From Alkalihalobacillus sp. YIM B00296 (GTDB taxonomy: Bacteria > Bacillota > Bacilli > Bacillales > Fictibacillaceae), in the NCBI RefSeq assembly GCF_020179385.1, contig NZ_JAIBLJ010000003.1, forward strand, positions 147,098 through 211,097: DNA of 64,000 nucleotides, given 5' to 3'. This document shows, one piece after another, positions 44,905 to 53,414 of this stretch; positions within the stretch are counted from its first letter, which is position 1; the number at the start of each line of letters is the position of its first letter. Made by a program: the position numbers and the translations under genes. Under the pieces are notes generated by a model, which was not told where the DNA came from, ran no database searches, and saw nothing but the letters and a program-made list of their open reading frames with translations.

Positions 44905-45666
44905 CTACCAATTTAGGTCTTTCTCATATCCTAGCTCGACGAGAAGGGATCCTGCTACTTCTTTAAAAGCGTTCGCTATTTCCAGATCAAATTCATTTTT
45001 CCAATCTCCGATCAAACCTTTCCGGAATGTAACAGCTTTTGCTGGATTTACATTGCTTATCATTTGTTCTACAAGAAGGGATTTCCTATCCGCAAGTAAT
45101 GATGGTCCATATAAAAAACCTAAGATGTCATTTATAACCTTCTTTTGGGACACAGAACTGCATGTCAAGTCCTCAAAAGTGAAATGTAAAGTGTCCGGAG
45201 CATTGAACCATCCCATATACCTTCGAAAAAAAAGGTTGATATCATCATAATTAAAATGTTTCAACCCACGGATGGTCGCCAAATAGCGTTCTTTATCCGT
45301 CCTTAGATTGTTTACAATATAAGATGTAACCGGACTTAATTTCGGGAACTTTTTCATGAACGGTACATACGAGACAACAATATCCCGAGGGTCTCTGCTG
45401 ATGATCAGTTGCTTCATATCAAGTTCCTTGAACAAATGAGTCCATTTTTGAGAATAAACAATATGACCAGCCCCAAATTGATTCTGTTTGATACTCCTCA
45501 ACTTAGCCGCTTTTACGCTATCAAAATGTCCGTAAATTGTATGCTGCGCATTGTTGTGGGAGATTCCAGGCATACCTAATAATAGTTGTTTCACTAAATT
45601 GGTACCACTCTTAGGTATTGAATTTGAAAAGAATGCAGCAAGAGGTTTATCTATACTCAATGCCAT
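44905..45666 (-). CDS. Sulfotransferase-domain protein
   Basis: A 253-residue protein with PAPS-binding motifs: the 5'-phosphosulfate loop SIPKSGTNLVKQLL near the N-terminus, the 3'-phosphate site RDPRDIVVSYV, and the C-terminal RKGLIGDWKNEF (the RKGxxGDWK motif). It should transfer sulfate from PAPS to an alcohol or amine of an unknown acceptor. Such genes are uncommon in Bacillaceae. It is alone on its strand, next to a repeat element, which may hint at acquisition. The start is GTG 45669, ATG 45666 or TTG 45660; ATG is chosen. Confidence 0.8.
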   Translation of the reverse strand: MALSIDKPLAAFFSNSIPKSGTNLVKQLLLGMPGISHNNAQHTIYGHFDSVKAAKLRSIKQNQFGAGHIVYSQKWTHLFKELDMKQLIISRDPRDIVVSYVPFMKKFPKLSPVTSYIVNNLRTDKERYLATIRGLKHFNYDDINLFFRRYMGWFNAPDTLHFTFEDLTCSSVSQKKVINDILGFLYGPSLLADRKSLLVEQMISNVNPAKAVTFRKGLIGDWKNEFDLEIANAFKEVAGSLLVELGYEKDLNW

Positions 45667-45763
45667 CACCGCTTTGTTTATTATTTTGAGTTATCTTATG
45701 TCACTTGATCACATATTTTTCCTTTATTTTTATAAAAGGTTCTTTTTGGGATTCAAATACAGT

Positions 45764-45796
45764 AAAAATCCCCTTCATGAACATGAAAGGGGATTA
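45764..45796 (-). terminator. Terminator of the SPFH operon
   Basis: AATCCCCTTTCATG pairs with CATGAAGGGGATT and runs into TTTAC on the minus strand, about 13 bases after the SPFH stop. Confidence 0.85.
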
Positions 45797-45808
45797 ATTT
45801 GATTTTAT

Positions 45809-46666
45809 TTAGTTGTTTTGTTGACTTTGAGCAGGTTCATCTTCAAGTGGGATTTGTATGAGATTACCTGTTCCAGTAGCTTTCGGCATTTTTCCATCCC
45901 ACTTCTGGATCCACATGTATTGGATCACTTCTGATGTCATTGATTCATTGATGATTTCGTTATAATCCGCAGTTGCTTCTGCTTCAATCCGTTTCTTTTC
46001 AGCCTCAGCTTCTGCGATTTTCAATTCAGTCTGTTTACGTTCCAGCTCTTGAGAGGCTTTTACCCTAGCATCAATTGCTTCTTGTGTCGCTTCGTCAGGC
46101 TTCGGAACGCCGATCGTCAAATCATCAATGATGAAACCCAAGTCCCCGACATCTTCTGAAAATACTTTCTGTAAATCCATACCTGCTGCAGAGGACTTTT
46201 GTCCATACGTATCAATGACGGAGTAATTTGCAATCGCCTTACGCCCAGCATCCCATAGTCTAGTTCTCAAGTAAGTCGATTCAATTTCCTCCACCGGTAC
46301 CGGACCGAATTTATTGAACAGCTCAACTACCTTGTCTGGCTGAATGCTATAGTTATAGGCAAAGTCCATCGTTACATTTTTTCCATCTGAAGTAGCCACC
46401 TGGATATCCTGGTACTCGACTGTTTGCATCCTGACCGGGTACTCCGTGATCTTATCGAAGAGTCCAACGAGGTGCCACCCCTGGCCTAACGTATCTTCTT
46501 GCACCCCACCATTCGGACTATAAACGACACCGACATAGCCATTCGGTATTCTTTGGATGAAAAATGTTGCAATCACGACAACCAATGCAATCACAATCCC
46601 TATGATGATTCCACCGATGATCTTACGGTTATTTCTCTTTTTTTCTGGCATCTGAACTGTTTCCAT
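45809..46666 (-). CDS. SPFH/prohibitin-family membrane protein
   Basis: A 285-residue protein with an N-terminal membrane anchor (IIGGIIIGIVIALVVVIATF), an SPFH domain (IPNGYVGVVYSPNGGV to about residue 190) and a C-terminal coiled coil rich in Ala and Glu (ELKIAEAEAEKKRIEAEA). SPFH proteins form ring-like membrane assemblies that scaffold proteases and lipids. Its start lies inside the end of the small membrane-protein gene, in another frame, so the two are coupled. Confidence 0.85.
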   Translation of the reverse strand: METVQMPEKKRNNRKIIGGIIIGIVIALVVVIATFFIQRIPNGYVGVVYSPNGGVQEDTLGQGWHLVGLFDKITEYPVRMQTVEYQDIQVATSDGKNVTMDFAYNYSIQPDKVVELFNKFGPVPVEEIESTYLRTRLWDAGRKAIANYSVIDTYGQKSSAAGMDLQKVFSEDVGDLGFIIDDLTIGVPKPDEATQEAIDARVKASQELERKQTELKIAEAEAEKKRIEAEATADYNEIINESMTSEVIQYMWIQKWDGKMPKATGTGNLIQIPLEDEPAQSQQNN

Positions 46667-46799
46667 TCTCTGTATCCCCCCAAAAGTTCTTATACTTCTT
46701 GGCAGCTTTACCTACCTTAGTATATGTTGGTGACAACAAGAGCCATAGACCAATACATAGTAAAATGACGACTATGACTGAACCGATAAACACCTTCAT
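46629..46799 (-). CDS. 56-residue single-pass membrane protein
   Basis: The product has an N-terminal hydrophobic helix (MKVFIGSVIVVILLCIGLWL) and a basic, helical tail (KAAKKYKNFWGD). ATG 46799 is preceded by GGAGGGG at ideal spacing. It overlaps the SPFH gene by 38 bases in a different frame. It is likely to be a partner or regulator of the SPFH complex. No family was recognised. Confidence 0.7.
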   Translation of the reverse strand: MKVFIGSVIVVILLCIGLWLLLSPTYTKVGKAAKKYKNFWGDTENGNSSDARKKEK

Positions 46800-46880
46800 G
46801 TCATCCCCTCCTACCCCTATTAATTACGTACCAATTACAAAAAGGTTTCATCGATGTAAAGAAAACTTTAGCAAAGCAAG

Positions 46881-46937
46881 CTATAGTGTAGGCTGCGCTA
46901 TAGTCGAACTTATACTGAAGAAAGAATGCATTCTTTC
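46881..46937. promoter_or_regulatory. Palindromes upstream of the SPFH operon
   Basis: CTATAG occurs at 46881-46886 and 46898-46903 (11-base gap), and AAAGAATGCATTCTTT (46921-46936) is a perfect 16-bp palindrome, extended by G and C at the ends. All lie 80-140 bases before the small membrane-protein start. They are candidates for an operator; the regulator is not in the window. Confidence 0.4.
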
Positions 46938-46988
46938 TTTAAGTGAAACAAAAATGATTATATCTTTCTTCTAAACGATTAGCAATGG

Positions 46989-47024
46989 CAAAAAAGAAGC
47001 ATGCATTATTTTAAATGCATGCTT
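46989..47024 (-). terminator. Terminator of ypjP
   Basis: AAGCATGCAT pairs with ATGCATGCTT and is followed by CTTTTTT on the minus strand, shortly after the ypjP stop. Confidence 0.85.
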
Positions 47025-47040
47025 GATTCCCTACTGCCAT

Positions 47041-47685
47041 TCAACTCCTCCAATTTGGAGGGGTATTCCGGTCCCAATAGATGCTACCCAATTCATGATG
47101 AGCTGCAAATCCATCCCTGGCATCATGGTAATGGAATGAAAACCAGTGGCCCTGTCCGGGAGGGTTTTCCCGACGAACATGGAGACGGAAAACATCCATT
47201 CCTGTCTTCGCGTTTTTGATGTGAAAGATTTTTTCGCCTTTGCCTTTTGTGGGCTGATCACTGATCGATAAATTCCGTAATGTTCCTTCATCCATTTTCG
47301 AGCTCAAAAGAGCAATCGTTTCTTCGATCTTAGGTAAAATCACCGTTCGGAATTCTTCTCCGCGTTTTGCTTCGATTCGCTCACCGAATTTTTCTTTCGT
47401 CTGTTCTGTTGCCTGGATGACGGTGTACGCCACGAAAGCCTCCTGGAGATCCTCAGTATCTTCATATCCTGCTGCGATTTCCTTCCATGCAGCTGTCTGG
47501 AAATCCGTTTCAGGAGCTTTCTCAATACTTGGTTTTGTCATTTCCTTATTTTCGATATGGTTCGTTGTTGTTTCTGCAGTCGCTTTTTCATCACTATCCG
47601 CCAGGAGATGCGGTGGTGGTGAAACGGTCCCAAGGGTAAAGACAGTGATCAAAACGACGAGCGTTTTCCTTAACCAAACAGGCAT
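47041..47685 (-). CDS. ypjP: YpjP-family protein
   Basis: A 214-residue protein with an N-terminal hydrophobic signal-like helix (MPVWLRKTLVVLITVFTLG), an acidic linker and a conserved C-terminal domain (NAKTGMDVFRLHVRRENPPG, GHWFSFHYHDARDGFAAHHE). The gene is next to thyA-dfrA in B. subtilis and is within 3 kb here. Function is unknown; the many His, Trp and Tyr residues in the C-terminus suggest metal or ligand binding. ATG 47685 has GAGGTTGG upstream. Confidence 0.8.
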   Translation of the reverse strand: MPVWLRKTLVVLITVFTLGTVSPPPHLLADSDEKATAETTTNHIENKEMTKPSIEKAPETDFQTAAWKEIAAGYEDTEDLQEAFVAYTVIQATEQTKEKFGERIEAKRGEEFRTVILPKIEETIALLSSKMDEGTLRNLSISDQPTKGKGEKIFHIKNAKTGMDVFRLHVRRENPPGQGHWFSFHYHDARDGFAAHHELGSIYWDRNTPPNWRS

Positions 47686-47809
47686 CCTATCCAACCTCAG
47701 TCTCTTAAGTATTTGCTAATCCCATTTTCTCATAAACTGCAGCATCCAGCCGGAGTTAAGTTTGAGAAAATTGTGAATGATTTATCCCAATAACAGTATT
47801 CGCTAAAAA

Positions 47810-49003
47810 TCATTGTCCTCCTGCATTGACTTTTTCATCTTTCCAATAAAATTCTGCGAACACATCAGCAAAGGCATCCATAGAACGCTGGATTTCTTCC
47901 AAATTGTTATCGACTCCACCCACTTCCATTAAAGCAGCCCGATCTGAGAGGTCTTGATTGTAAACCCCGTTCCCTTCCGTCTTTGGTTTCAAGATGACCC
48001 CTCTGCTTAACCCGGGGTATTTTTCCTTTAGGAGATTGTGTAATTCTTCAGCTAACTGGAGATTCTTTTCGAAATCCGGGTTCGCTCTTCCGATGACGAA
48101 CATCAATTTCGCATAACTCTTTCCATTGATCGTAGCTGTGGTCATATCTCTTCTCAGAGAGTCACGATGCAGGTCGAAGGAAAAGGTTATATCATTGTTG
48201 TCTGCAACAGCCGTTTGGACAATTTCCCTTGTCAGTTGATAGGCATTCCCGTGTTTCCAGCCCCTCTCCTTCAACTTTTCCCCGATGTTGGTACGATCCT
48301 GTTGTACGCCAATCCCTCTCTGTTCAAGTTCATTAGCCAACATCCCTCCAACACGGATCATATTTGCTTCTGGATTGGAACTGTTGGCATCATCAGGTGC
48401 ACTTGCACCTTTCAATAACGGTAAAAAGGACTCGTAGGAGTGGGACTGATATACATAGACAACCTTCCGCCCATTGGTTGTCATATCAGGTTTTGGTTTA
48501 TCTTTTTCGGACTCCTCCACTTTCAAATTTTCTTCTGCCACTTCCCTTTCCTTTAAAAGGACATCCAACGGGGGAGCTGATTCGATCGGTAAAGTTGTAT
48601 AGTCTGTCCCCTCTCCTGCAACGACAATTTCTGTATCGAATATCGCAAATCCTGGCAGTTCCCGTCCTAACAAAGACCGTATGTCCCCAGGTTTGATATT
48701 GGTCGCCAATTCAAAAGATAAACTTTGCATTGAAGGAGGCTGATAGGAATTCGGCAGTCCTTGTTTGAAATATGGATTGACTGTCCCCATAAAAGTCACC
48801 AATTGTTCAGTGGAAAATATATGGAGAGTCCCTTTCAGTGAACTGGATTGAAACCGTTTTTCAAAAAAGGAGGAGGCTAATACCGATACAGTCACGAATA
48901 ATACAAGCACAATCGCAGCAAAGAAAATAGCCCGTTTCAGAAAGGTTTCGCTTTGTGGTTTCTTAAGTTTATATAATAGGCGGTCTTTTTTCTTCATTGA
49001 CAT
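47810..49003 (-). CDS. spoIIP: Stage II sporulation protein P (amidase/endopeptidase)
   Basis: A 397-residue protein with a short cytosolic head, one membrane helix (AIFFAAIVLVLFVTVSVLAS) and a C-terminal amidase domain from about residue 180. Active-site motifs are YVYQSHSYESFLP (His), then NPEANMIRVGG, SFDLHRDSLRR (His) and a Glu in LMEVGGVDN. SpoIIP, with SpoIID and SpoIIM, thins the septum during engulfment of the forespore. ATG 49003 has AAAGGA just upstream. Confidence 0.9.
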   Translation of the reverse strand: MSMKKKDRLLYKLKKPQSETFLKRAIFFAAIVLVLFVTVSVLASSFFEKRFQSSSLKGTLHIFSTEQLVTFMGTVNPYFKQGLPNSYQPPSMQSLSFELATNIKPGDIRSLLGRELPGFAIFDTEIVVAGEGTDYTTLPIESAPPLDVLLKEREVAEENLKVEESEKDKPKPDMTTNGRKVVYVYQSHSYESFLPLLKGASAPDDANSSNPEANMIRVGGMLANELEQRGIGVQQDRTNIGEKLKERGWKHGNAYQLTREIVQTAVADNNDITFSFDLHRDSLRRDMTTATINGKSYAKLMFVIGRANPDFEKNLQLAEELHNLLKEKYPGLSRGVILKPKTEGNGVYNQDLSDRAALMEVGGVDNNLEEIQRSMDAFADVFAEFYWKDEKVNAGGQ

Positions 49004-49097
49004 TTCGTTCCTTTCAGACAGTGACATATCCTATGAATATGTACAAGCAAGAAAAAGTAGAAGTTATTTTCCAGTGGAAGGATGTCTTTACTAGAAC

Positions 49098-49131
49098 AAA
49101 AAATCCGTATCAGTATTGACTGATACGGAAA
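49098..49131 (-). terminator. Terminator of kapB
   Basis: CCGTATCAGT pairs with ACTGATACGG, followed by ATTTTTTG on the minus strand. Confidence 0.9.
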
Positions 49132-49140
49132 TCTTCAACG

Positions 49141-49533
49141 TTACTCTATATTCTTTTCATAATCTTTCAATAGAATTTCAAGTTTTTGATAGGATAGTTT
49201 AGCATACTCACTATCATCCTTCACTAGTTTCACCATTTGATCCTTGATCGCCTTGATCAATGAAAAGTGATAATCAGGAATTTCATCTTCAAACGGCTTG
49301 ATGCTGGATAATGGTACCAGTGCTTTTTCGTTGTATGCAAGGGCCCTTCTTTCGTGGAATAGCTGTACATCAACCTGGTTTGGAGAATGTAAATCCCCTT
49401 GTCTCGGGTGAGCAAGGACTGCTAAAACTTTTACAACTGCTTTATCGAGTTTCGGTTTGATATCTATTACTTCCCCTACATAACGTCCTGTTTTATAAGA
49501 AGCCGTCACGATATATCCAATCTCGATCGTCAT
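49141..49533 (-). CDS. kapB: Kinase-associated protein KapB
   Basis: A 130-residue protein whose N-terminal half is a small beta-barrel (EIGYIVTASYKTGRYVGEV, then KVLAVLAHPRQGDLHSP and FHERRALAYNEKALVP), matching KapB. In B. subtilis KapB is needed for sporulation signalling through the phosphorelay kinase KinB. It lies 15 bases after trhO on the same strand. Confidence 0.85.
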   Translation of the reverse strand: MTIEIGYIVTASYKTGRYVGEVIDIKPKLDKAVVKVLAVLAHPRQGDLHSPNQVDVQLFHERRALAYNEKALVPLSSIKPFEDEIPDYHFSLIKAIKDQMVKLVKDDSEYAKLSYQKLEILLKDYEKNIE

Positions 49534-49548
49534 GGCAACCTCCTTTTC

Positions 49549-50445
49549 CTACGAACTGAGAAATTCTTCTTTACATTGATCTGAACAACAATTTTGATAG
49601 TCGACTTGACATGCATCACATACGATGTGCAGTTTATCACATTCATCAATCGGACAATTGACGAACTTTTCCGCTTCTTCACCGCAATGATGACATCTGC
49701 CGATTACTTTTTGATCCCCCGTTTGATTGACATCGACAACCAGCCGATCATCAAACACAAAACATTTCCCATCGAAATTTCGGCCTTTCGTCTCAGGATC
49801 CTGTCCATATTTGACGATGCCGCCATGTAATTGATTCACGTCTTCAAAACCTTCGCGAACCAGATAACCAGAGAACTTTTCACAACGGATGCCACCTGTA
49901 CAATACGTTAGTATCTTTTTATCTTTTTTATCGCCCAGGTTCTTTTTGATCCATTCCGGAAGGTCACGGAATGCTTTGATATCCGGGCGAATCGCGTTAC
50001 GGAAATGGCCGATATCATATTCATAGTCATTCCTTGCATCAAGTATAATCACATCTTCATTCTCCAACGTTTCAAGCCACTCTTTCGGGGAGAGATGCTT
50101 CCCCGTCAACTCATTGGGATCCAGGTCATCTTCAAGCATTAATGAGACGATTTCATCCCTTTCTTTTACAGAGATTCGTTTGAAGGCATGCCCTTCTGTC
50201 TTTTCACGCTTGAATTCCATATCTTCGAACCTAGGATCTTCATGAAGGGCTTTCACATAAGCATCTGTCTGTTCCAATGTTCCGGATACTGTTCCGTTAA
50301 TACCCTCCTTTGCGATGAGGACTCTTCCCAGTATACCTATTCCTTTACAAAACTTCAGATGTTTTTTTGCAAAATACTCCGGGTCTTCGATCGTAACATA
50401 TTTATAAAAAAGTAATACTTCATAGGTATTCTTCTCTTCTGACAT
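49549..50445 (-). CDS. trhO: tRNA uridine(34) hydroxylase TrhO, paralogue 1
   Basis: A 298-residue member of the YceA/YbfQ (TrhO) family. The N-terminal ferredoxin-like domain (YYVLLFYKY type) is followed by [13 protein letters not shown], the rhodanese domain ([13 protein letters not shown], with active-site Cys in [16 protein letters not shown]) and a Cys-rich zinc-like tail (CHHCGEE, CPIDECDKLHIVCDACQ). TrhO uses prephenate to hydroxylate U34 of tRNA in E. coli and O2-dependent variants exist. A second copy is at 59677. ATG 50445 has AAGGTGA upstream. Confidence 0.85.
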   Translation of the reverse strand: MSEEKNTYEVLLFYKYVTIEDPEYFAKKHLKFCKGIGILGRVLIAKEGINGTVSGTLEQTDAYVKALHEDPRFEDMEFKREKTEGHAFKRISVKERDEIVSLMLEDDLDPNELTGKHLSPKEWLETLENEDVIILDARNDYEYDIGHFRNAIRPDIKAFRDLPEWIKKNLGDKKDKKILTYCTGGIRCEKFSGYLVREGFEDVNQLHGGIVKYGQDPETKGRNFDGKCFVFDDRLVVDVNQTGDQKVIGRCHHCGEEAEKFVNCPIDECDKLHIVCDACQVDYQNCCSDQCKEEFLSS

Positions 50446-50535
50446 TGCAATCACCTTCAACCAAGTTATTTTCCAAAATATATCTTACCAAAAAAGATGT
50501 ATCATTCACATGATTGTTATGTACTTATTAACATA

Positions 50536-50563
50536 ATAAAAGGAATGACTCGTAAGCCATTCC
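50536..50563 (-). terminator. Terminator of the cell-wall hydrolase gene
   Basis: GGAATG pairs with CATTCC around a 10-base loop, followed by TTTTATTATG on the minus strand. Confidence 0.65.
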
Positions 50564-50575
50564 CATATACTCTCT

Positions 50576-51229
50576 CTATTTTGCAAAGATATGCTTTCCG
50601 ATTTGGATGATTTGTTCACGAGACCAGATCCAATCGGATGTAGCTGTGTTAGGGTTAAAGTAATAAGTCGCACCCTTCGATGGGTCCCAACCGCTGATTG
50701 CGCTGTAAACTGCACGATATGATTCAGCATCTGGCGTTCTGTTATATTGTCCATCTGCAATAGCCGTGAAGGCGAGATCTTCGAAGAGAACTCCTTTGAC
50801 GTTATTAGGAAATTTAGATGAGTCAAGACGATTCATGATAACTGCTGCTACCGCAACTTTCCCCTTGAACGATTCACCGCGAGCTTCACCATGTACCATT
50901 TGTGCCATCATTTGAATTTCATCGACAGTGAATGATTGGCTATATAGTTTTGCAAATGTTTCGTGTCCTGCAACTCCATCCGCTTTGATTCCATTCGCCT
51001 TCTGGAATTTCAAAATTGCGTCTTTCGTCGATGAACCGAATACACCATCTACATTGGATTTATAATAACCTAACTGTTGAAGACGATGTTGGACATCCCA
51101 TACATATCCTTGGGAATCACCTGTTTTTACCGTTTTGGAATGAGCACTTGCTTCTTGTGTCGGTAATGTAACCATCGTCCCCACTGCAAAAGCAACAGCT
51201 AGTGTAACTTTCAATAGCTTTGTAAACAT
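50576..51229 (-). CDS. Secreted cell-wall hydrolase (SleB/CwlJ type)
   Basis: A 217-residue protein with a signal peptide (MFTKLLKVTLAVAFAVGTMV, cleaved near ASA-HS), a peptidoglycan-binding domain (VWDVQHRLQQLGYYKSNVDG, then FGSSTKDAILKFQ) and a C-terminal hydrolase_2 domain (MVHGEARGESFKGKVAVAAV, with catalytic Glu). SleB and related proteins cleave spore cortex or cell-wall peptidoglycan. AAGGAGGTG precedes ATG 51229. Confidence 0.85.
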   Translation of the reverse strand: MFTKLLKVTLAVAFAVGTMVTLPTQEASAHSKTVKTGDSQGYVWDVQHRLQQLGYYKSNVDGVFGSSTKDAILKFQKANGIKADGVAGHETFAKLYSQSFTVDEIQMMAQMVHGEARGESFKGKVAVAAVIMNRLDSSKFPNNVKGVLFEDLAFTAIADGQYNRTPDAESYRAVYSAISGWDPSKGATYYFNPNTATSDWIWSREQIIQIGKHIFAK

Positions 51230-51383
51230 ACTAACACCTCCTTGAAAAGTGTACGCCAATAAGTTTAATAGGACCTAATGACTTACACAATAGGAGGTTA
51301 TAGGAATTTAGTGTATATTTTTCCATAATAGTATTTATAAAATTTTATTTTAGGAATTTTGCATCAGAGTATAGTAAATAGGC

Positions 51384-51408
51384 AAAAGAGCAGCAAATCG
51401 CTGCTCTT
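51384..51408 (-). terminator. Terminator of the glutaredoxin gene
   Basis: GAGCAGC pairs with GCTGCTC, followed by TTTTGCC on the minus strand, just after the gene's stop. Confidence 0.8.
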
Positions 51409-51653
51409 TATTCCGATAGATTCAATATTTTTGTAAGCTGTTCTGGATTGAAGCCTGTCAAGACCTGATCACCGATGACAATTGTAGGGGTTGACATCGA
51501 TTCATACTTATCGATCATCTCATCCCTTGCTTGGGCATCTTCAGCCACGTTGTATTCTTGGAAGTCGACATTATGATGTGAAAGAAACTCTTTCACCATA
51601 TGACAAGGCGGTCAGGAAGGCTGGGAATAAACGATCACTTTTTGTTGGGACAT
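51408..51653 (-). CDS. Glutaredoxin-family protein with in-frame TGA at the active site (candidate selenoprotein)
   Basis: From ATG 51653 (AAAGGAG upstream) the frame reads MSQQKVIVYSQPS, TGA (51612-51614), PPCHMVKEFLSHHN and on through STPTIVIGDQVLTGF to a normal stop at 51408. In relatives the active site is CPPC; here the first Cys codon is TGA, so the product would be a UPPC glutaredoxin of 81 residues with selenocysteine at position 14. Fifteen bases after the TGA a perfect 8-bp hairpin with a GUU loop fits a bacterial SECIS. If Sec is not inserted, translation stops after 13 residues, or a truncated form starts at a later ATG. Confidence 0.65.
51573..51599 (-). promoter_or_regulatory. 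SECIS-like hairpin after the TGA codon
   Basis: GUGAAAGA (51596-51589) pairs without mismatch with UCUUUCAC (51585-51578) around the loop GUU. AUG (51599-51597) and CAU (51575-51573) can add a lower stem, with A and U bulged on the 3' side. The loop begins 23 bases after the UGA and has G in first place, which matches the accepted bacterial SECIS model. Confidence 0.6.
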
Positions 51654-51725
51654 GCTTTTCAACTCCTTTGAATATAAAATAGCAACTGTGGATGCTATCC
51701 GCAAATAGTATGCTTCAGTTCAAGG

Positions 51726-53414
51726 TCATTCTATTCGATAAAGGTAGATTCTCAACGGAGATTGTTCATTTTCAAAAGTATCTTCTAGTTTCAAATCGAG
51801 TTCCTCAAAGTTTTCAATCGGCAGCGCAGAAAAGATATACTCTCCTCCCAATTCTTTTAAGGCCTGAGTGTCGATATCATATTGTTCAATCGTCCTATCG
51901 CTCTTTTTCGTAAAGAAGTAATGCTTACCGAGATCACTGACATACATATATAATCTGCTGCCCCATGTATCAAAATAATTTTTCAGAACCGGGCTTTCCT
52001 CCAATTCAGCCGCAATCACCTCTCTGAATTGATGTTTATAGAAAAGCGGTAAACTGACATTATACGTATCAAGCGTGTAAAAACCATTGAATTGGGCAAC
52101 AGCTGGATGAAGTCCGACACTGACAACCCGATATTCGGATTGATCCATTCCTATGTATTCCTCGATCTCCTTAAATAAGGAAGGCGAATAAAATTCTTTG
52201 AATGTCGGAGTGTCGAGTTTCTCATATTTCATCTCCTCACCTGTCTGAAAGAGGATATACGATTGACAGACGATCAGTAGGATGACGGCCAATCTGCCAA
52301 ATTTCACATGCTTCCATATGATCCCTAACGCCAACCCGAAGCTGAGATACCAAAATAACGGATGGAGAAAATGGATCCTGGAAAAATTGAACGTGTTCAT
52401 CAACATCGAATAATCCTTCAGCAACCTCAGTCCCTCCCAATACCAAAGCGCATACCACGCAGACAGAAGCACATTCGCGATCATCGCCCCTATCAAGTGG
52501 ACAGGGACGTTTCTTTTGTATAAACCGATCAAAATAGCAATTAAAACGACCGGCAGGATAATCGTTTTATGAAAAGTCCAATCATGGGTATGAGCGTTCA
52601 GAAAATCATGGACGAATAAATCGTAAACACCTTTCAAATCTTTGTGCCCCAGATTGAACTCATGTCGATGCGGGATTTGCTCTTCCTTGAAAAGCAATGA
52701 ATGGACCAGGAGATACTCCTTCATCAAATAGATGGATGTCATAAAACCTATCGCAGCTAAAAACAATCCATTGAAACGTCTAGTACGATATAAGTCCAGT
52801 AACCAAAGTACAGCTAAACCACCCAGAAAAAACAAAAATGTCAAAATGAAACTCGAATGGAAGGGGATCAAAAATAATAGTACCCAATATCGTTTCGGTG
52901 TTTTTTCTCCCGATTTACGGATGGTCAAGAACACATGCAGGGCTAAAGGCAATCCTGCAATTGACAGAGCCCCCGATGGCCAAAATGGCAGCATCGCAAA
53001 ACATAGAGCAACCCCAGCAGGAAGCCATGTAGAATTGATACCTCCCAGAAAGTGGGATTTCAACAACTTGTACATGCCATAAAAAGCGACGAAGCGCATG
53101 ATCGTTTGATTGATGACATATGCCGTGAAAGGTTTGAACATGATGTACAACCATACCATCGCATCTAAACTGGAGGGCAGCGCATCCCTTGGAAGCCCGT
53201 TGATGACGTTCGGGAGAGTGCCATTTAATGAAAATAACAACCCACTTTCAGAAAGCAGCTTGTACCAGACGATGTTCGAGTCAAGATTATCATGGAGCCG
53301 AATATGCGTATCTTCCCCTAAAAGATAATATGGGGATAAGAAAATCAGGAGCACAATGAAGGGAAGCAATAAATGTTTATATTTCAAAGTAAGTGCGTAT
53401 ACGGTCGACAACAT
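51726..53414 (-). CDS. YkoS-like multi-pass membrane protein (probable GT-C type glycosyltransferase)
   Basis: A 562-residue protein with about ten or more membrane helices in its first 390 residues and a C-terminal extracytoplasmic domain. A conserved acidic loop after the first helix (DTHIRLHDNLDSNIVWY) is where GT-C enzymes hold their catalytic Asp. It resembles B. subtilis YkoS, which with YkoT is thought to modify surface polymers as YfhO does with CsbB. It is the last gene of the Fuc4NAc-type operon, overlapping wecE by 38 bases. Role inferred: final transfer of the sugar outside the membrane. Confidence 0.65.
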   Translation of the reverse strand: MLSTVYALTLKYKHLLLPFIVLLIFLSPYYLLGEDTHIRLHDNLDSNIVWYKLLSESGLLFSLNGTLPNVINGLPRDALPSSLDAMVWLYIMFKPFTAYVINQTIMRFVAFYGMYKLLKSHFLGGINSTWLPAGVALCFAMLPFWPSGALSIAGLPLALHVFLTIRKSGEKTPKRYWVLLFLIPFHSSFILTFLFFLGGLAVLWLLDLYRTRRFNGLFLAAIGFMTSIYLMKEYLLVHSLLFKEEQIPHRHEFNLGHKDLKGVYDLFVHDFLNAHTHDWTFHKTIILPVVLIAILIGLYKRNVPVHLIGAMIANVLLSAWYALWYWEGLRLLKDYSMLMNTFNFSRIHFLHPLFWYLSFGLALGIIWKHVKFGRLAVILLIVCQSYILFQTGEEMKYEKLDTPTFKEFYSPSLFKEIEEYIGMDQSEYRVVSVGLHPAVAQFNGFYTLDTYNVSLPLFYKHQFREVIAAELEESPVLKNYFDTWGSRLYMYVSDLGKHYFFTKKSDRTIEQYDIDTQALKELGGEYIFSALPIENFEELDLKLEDTFENEQSPLRIYLYRIE

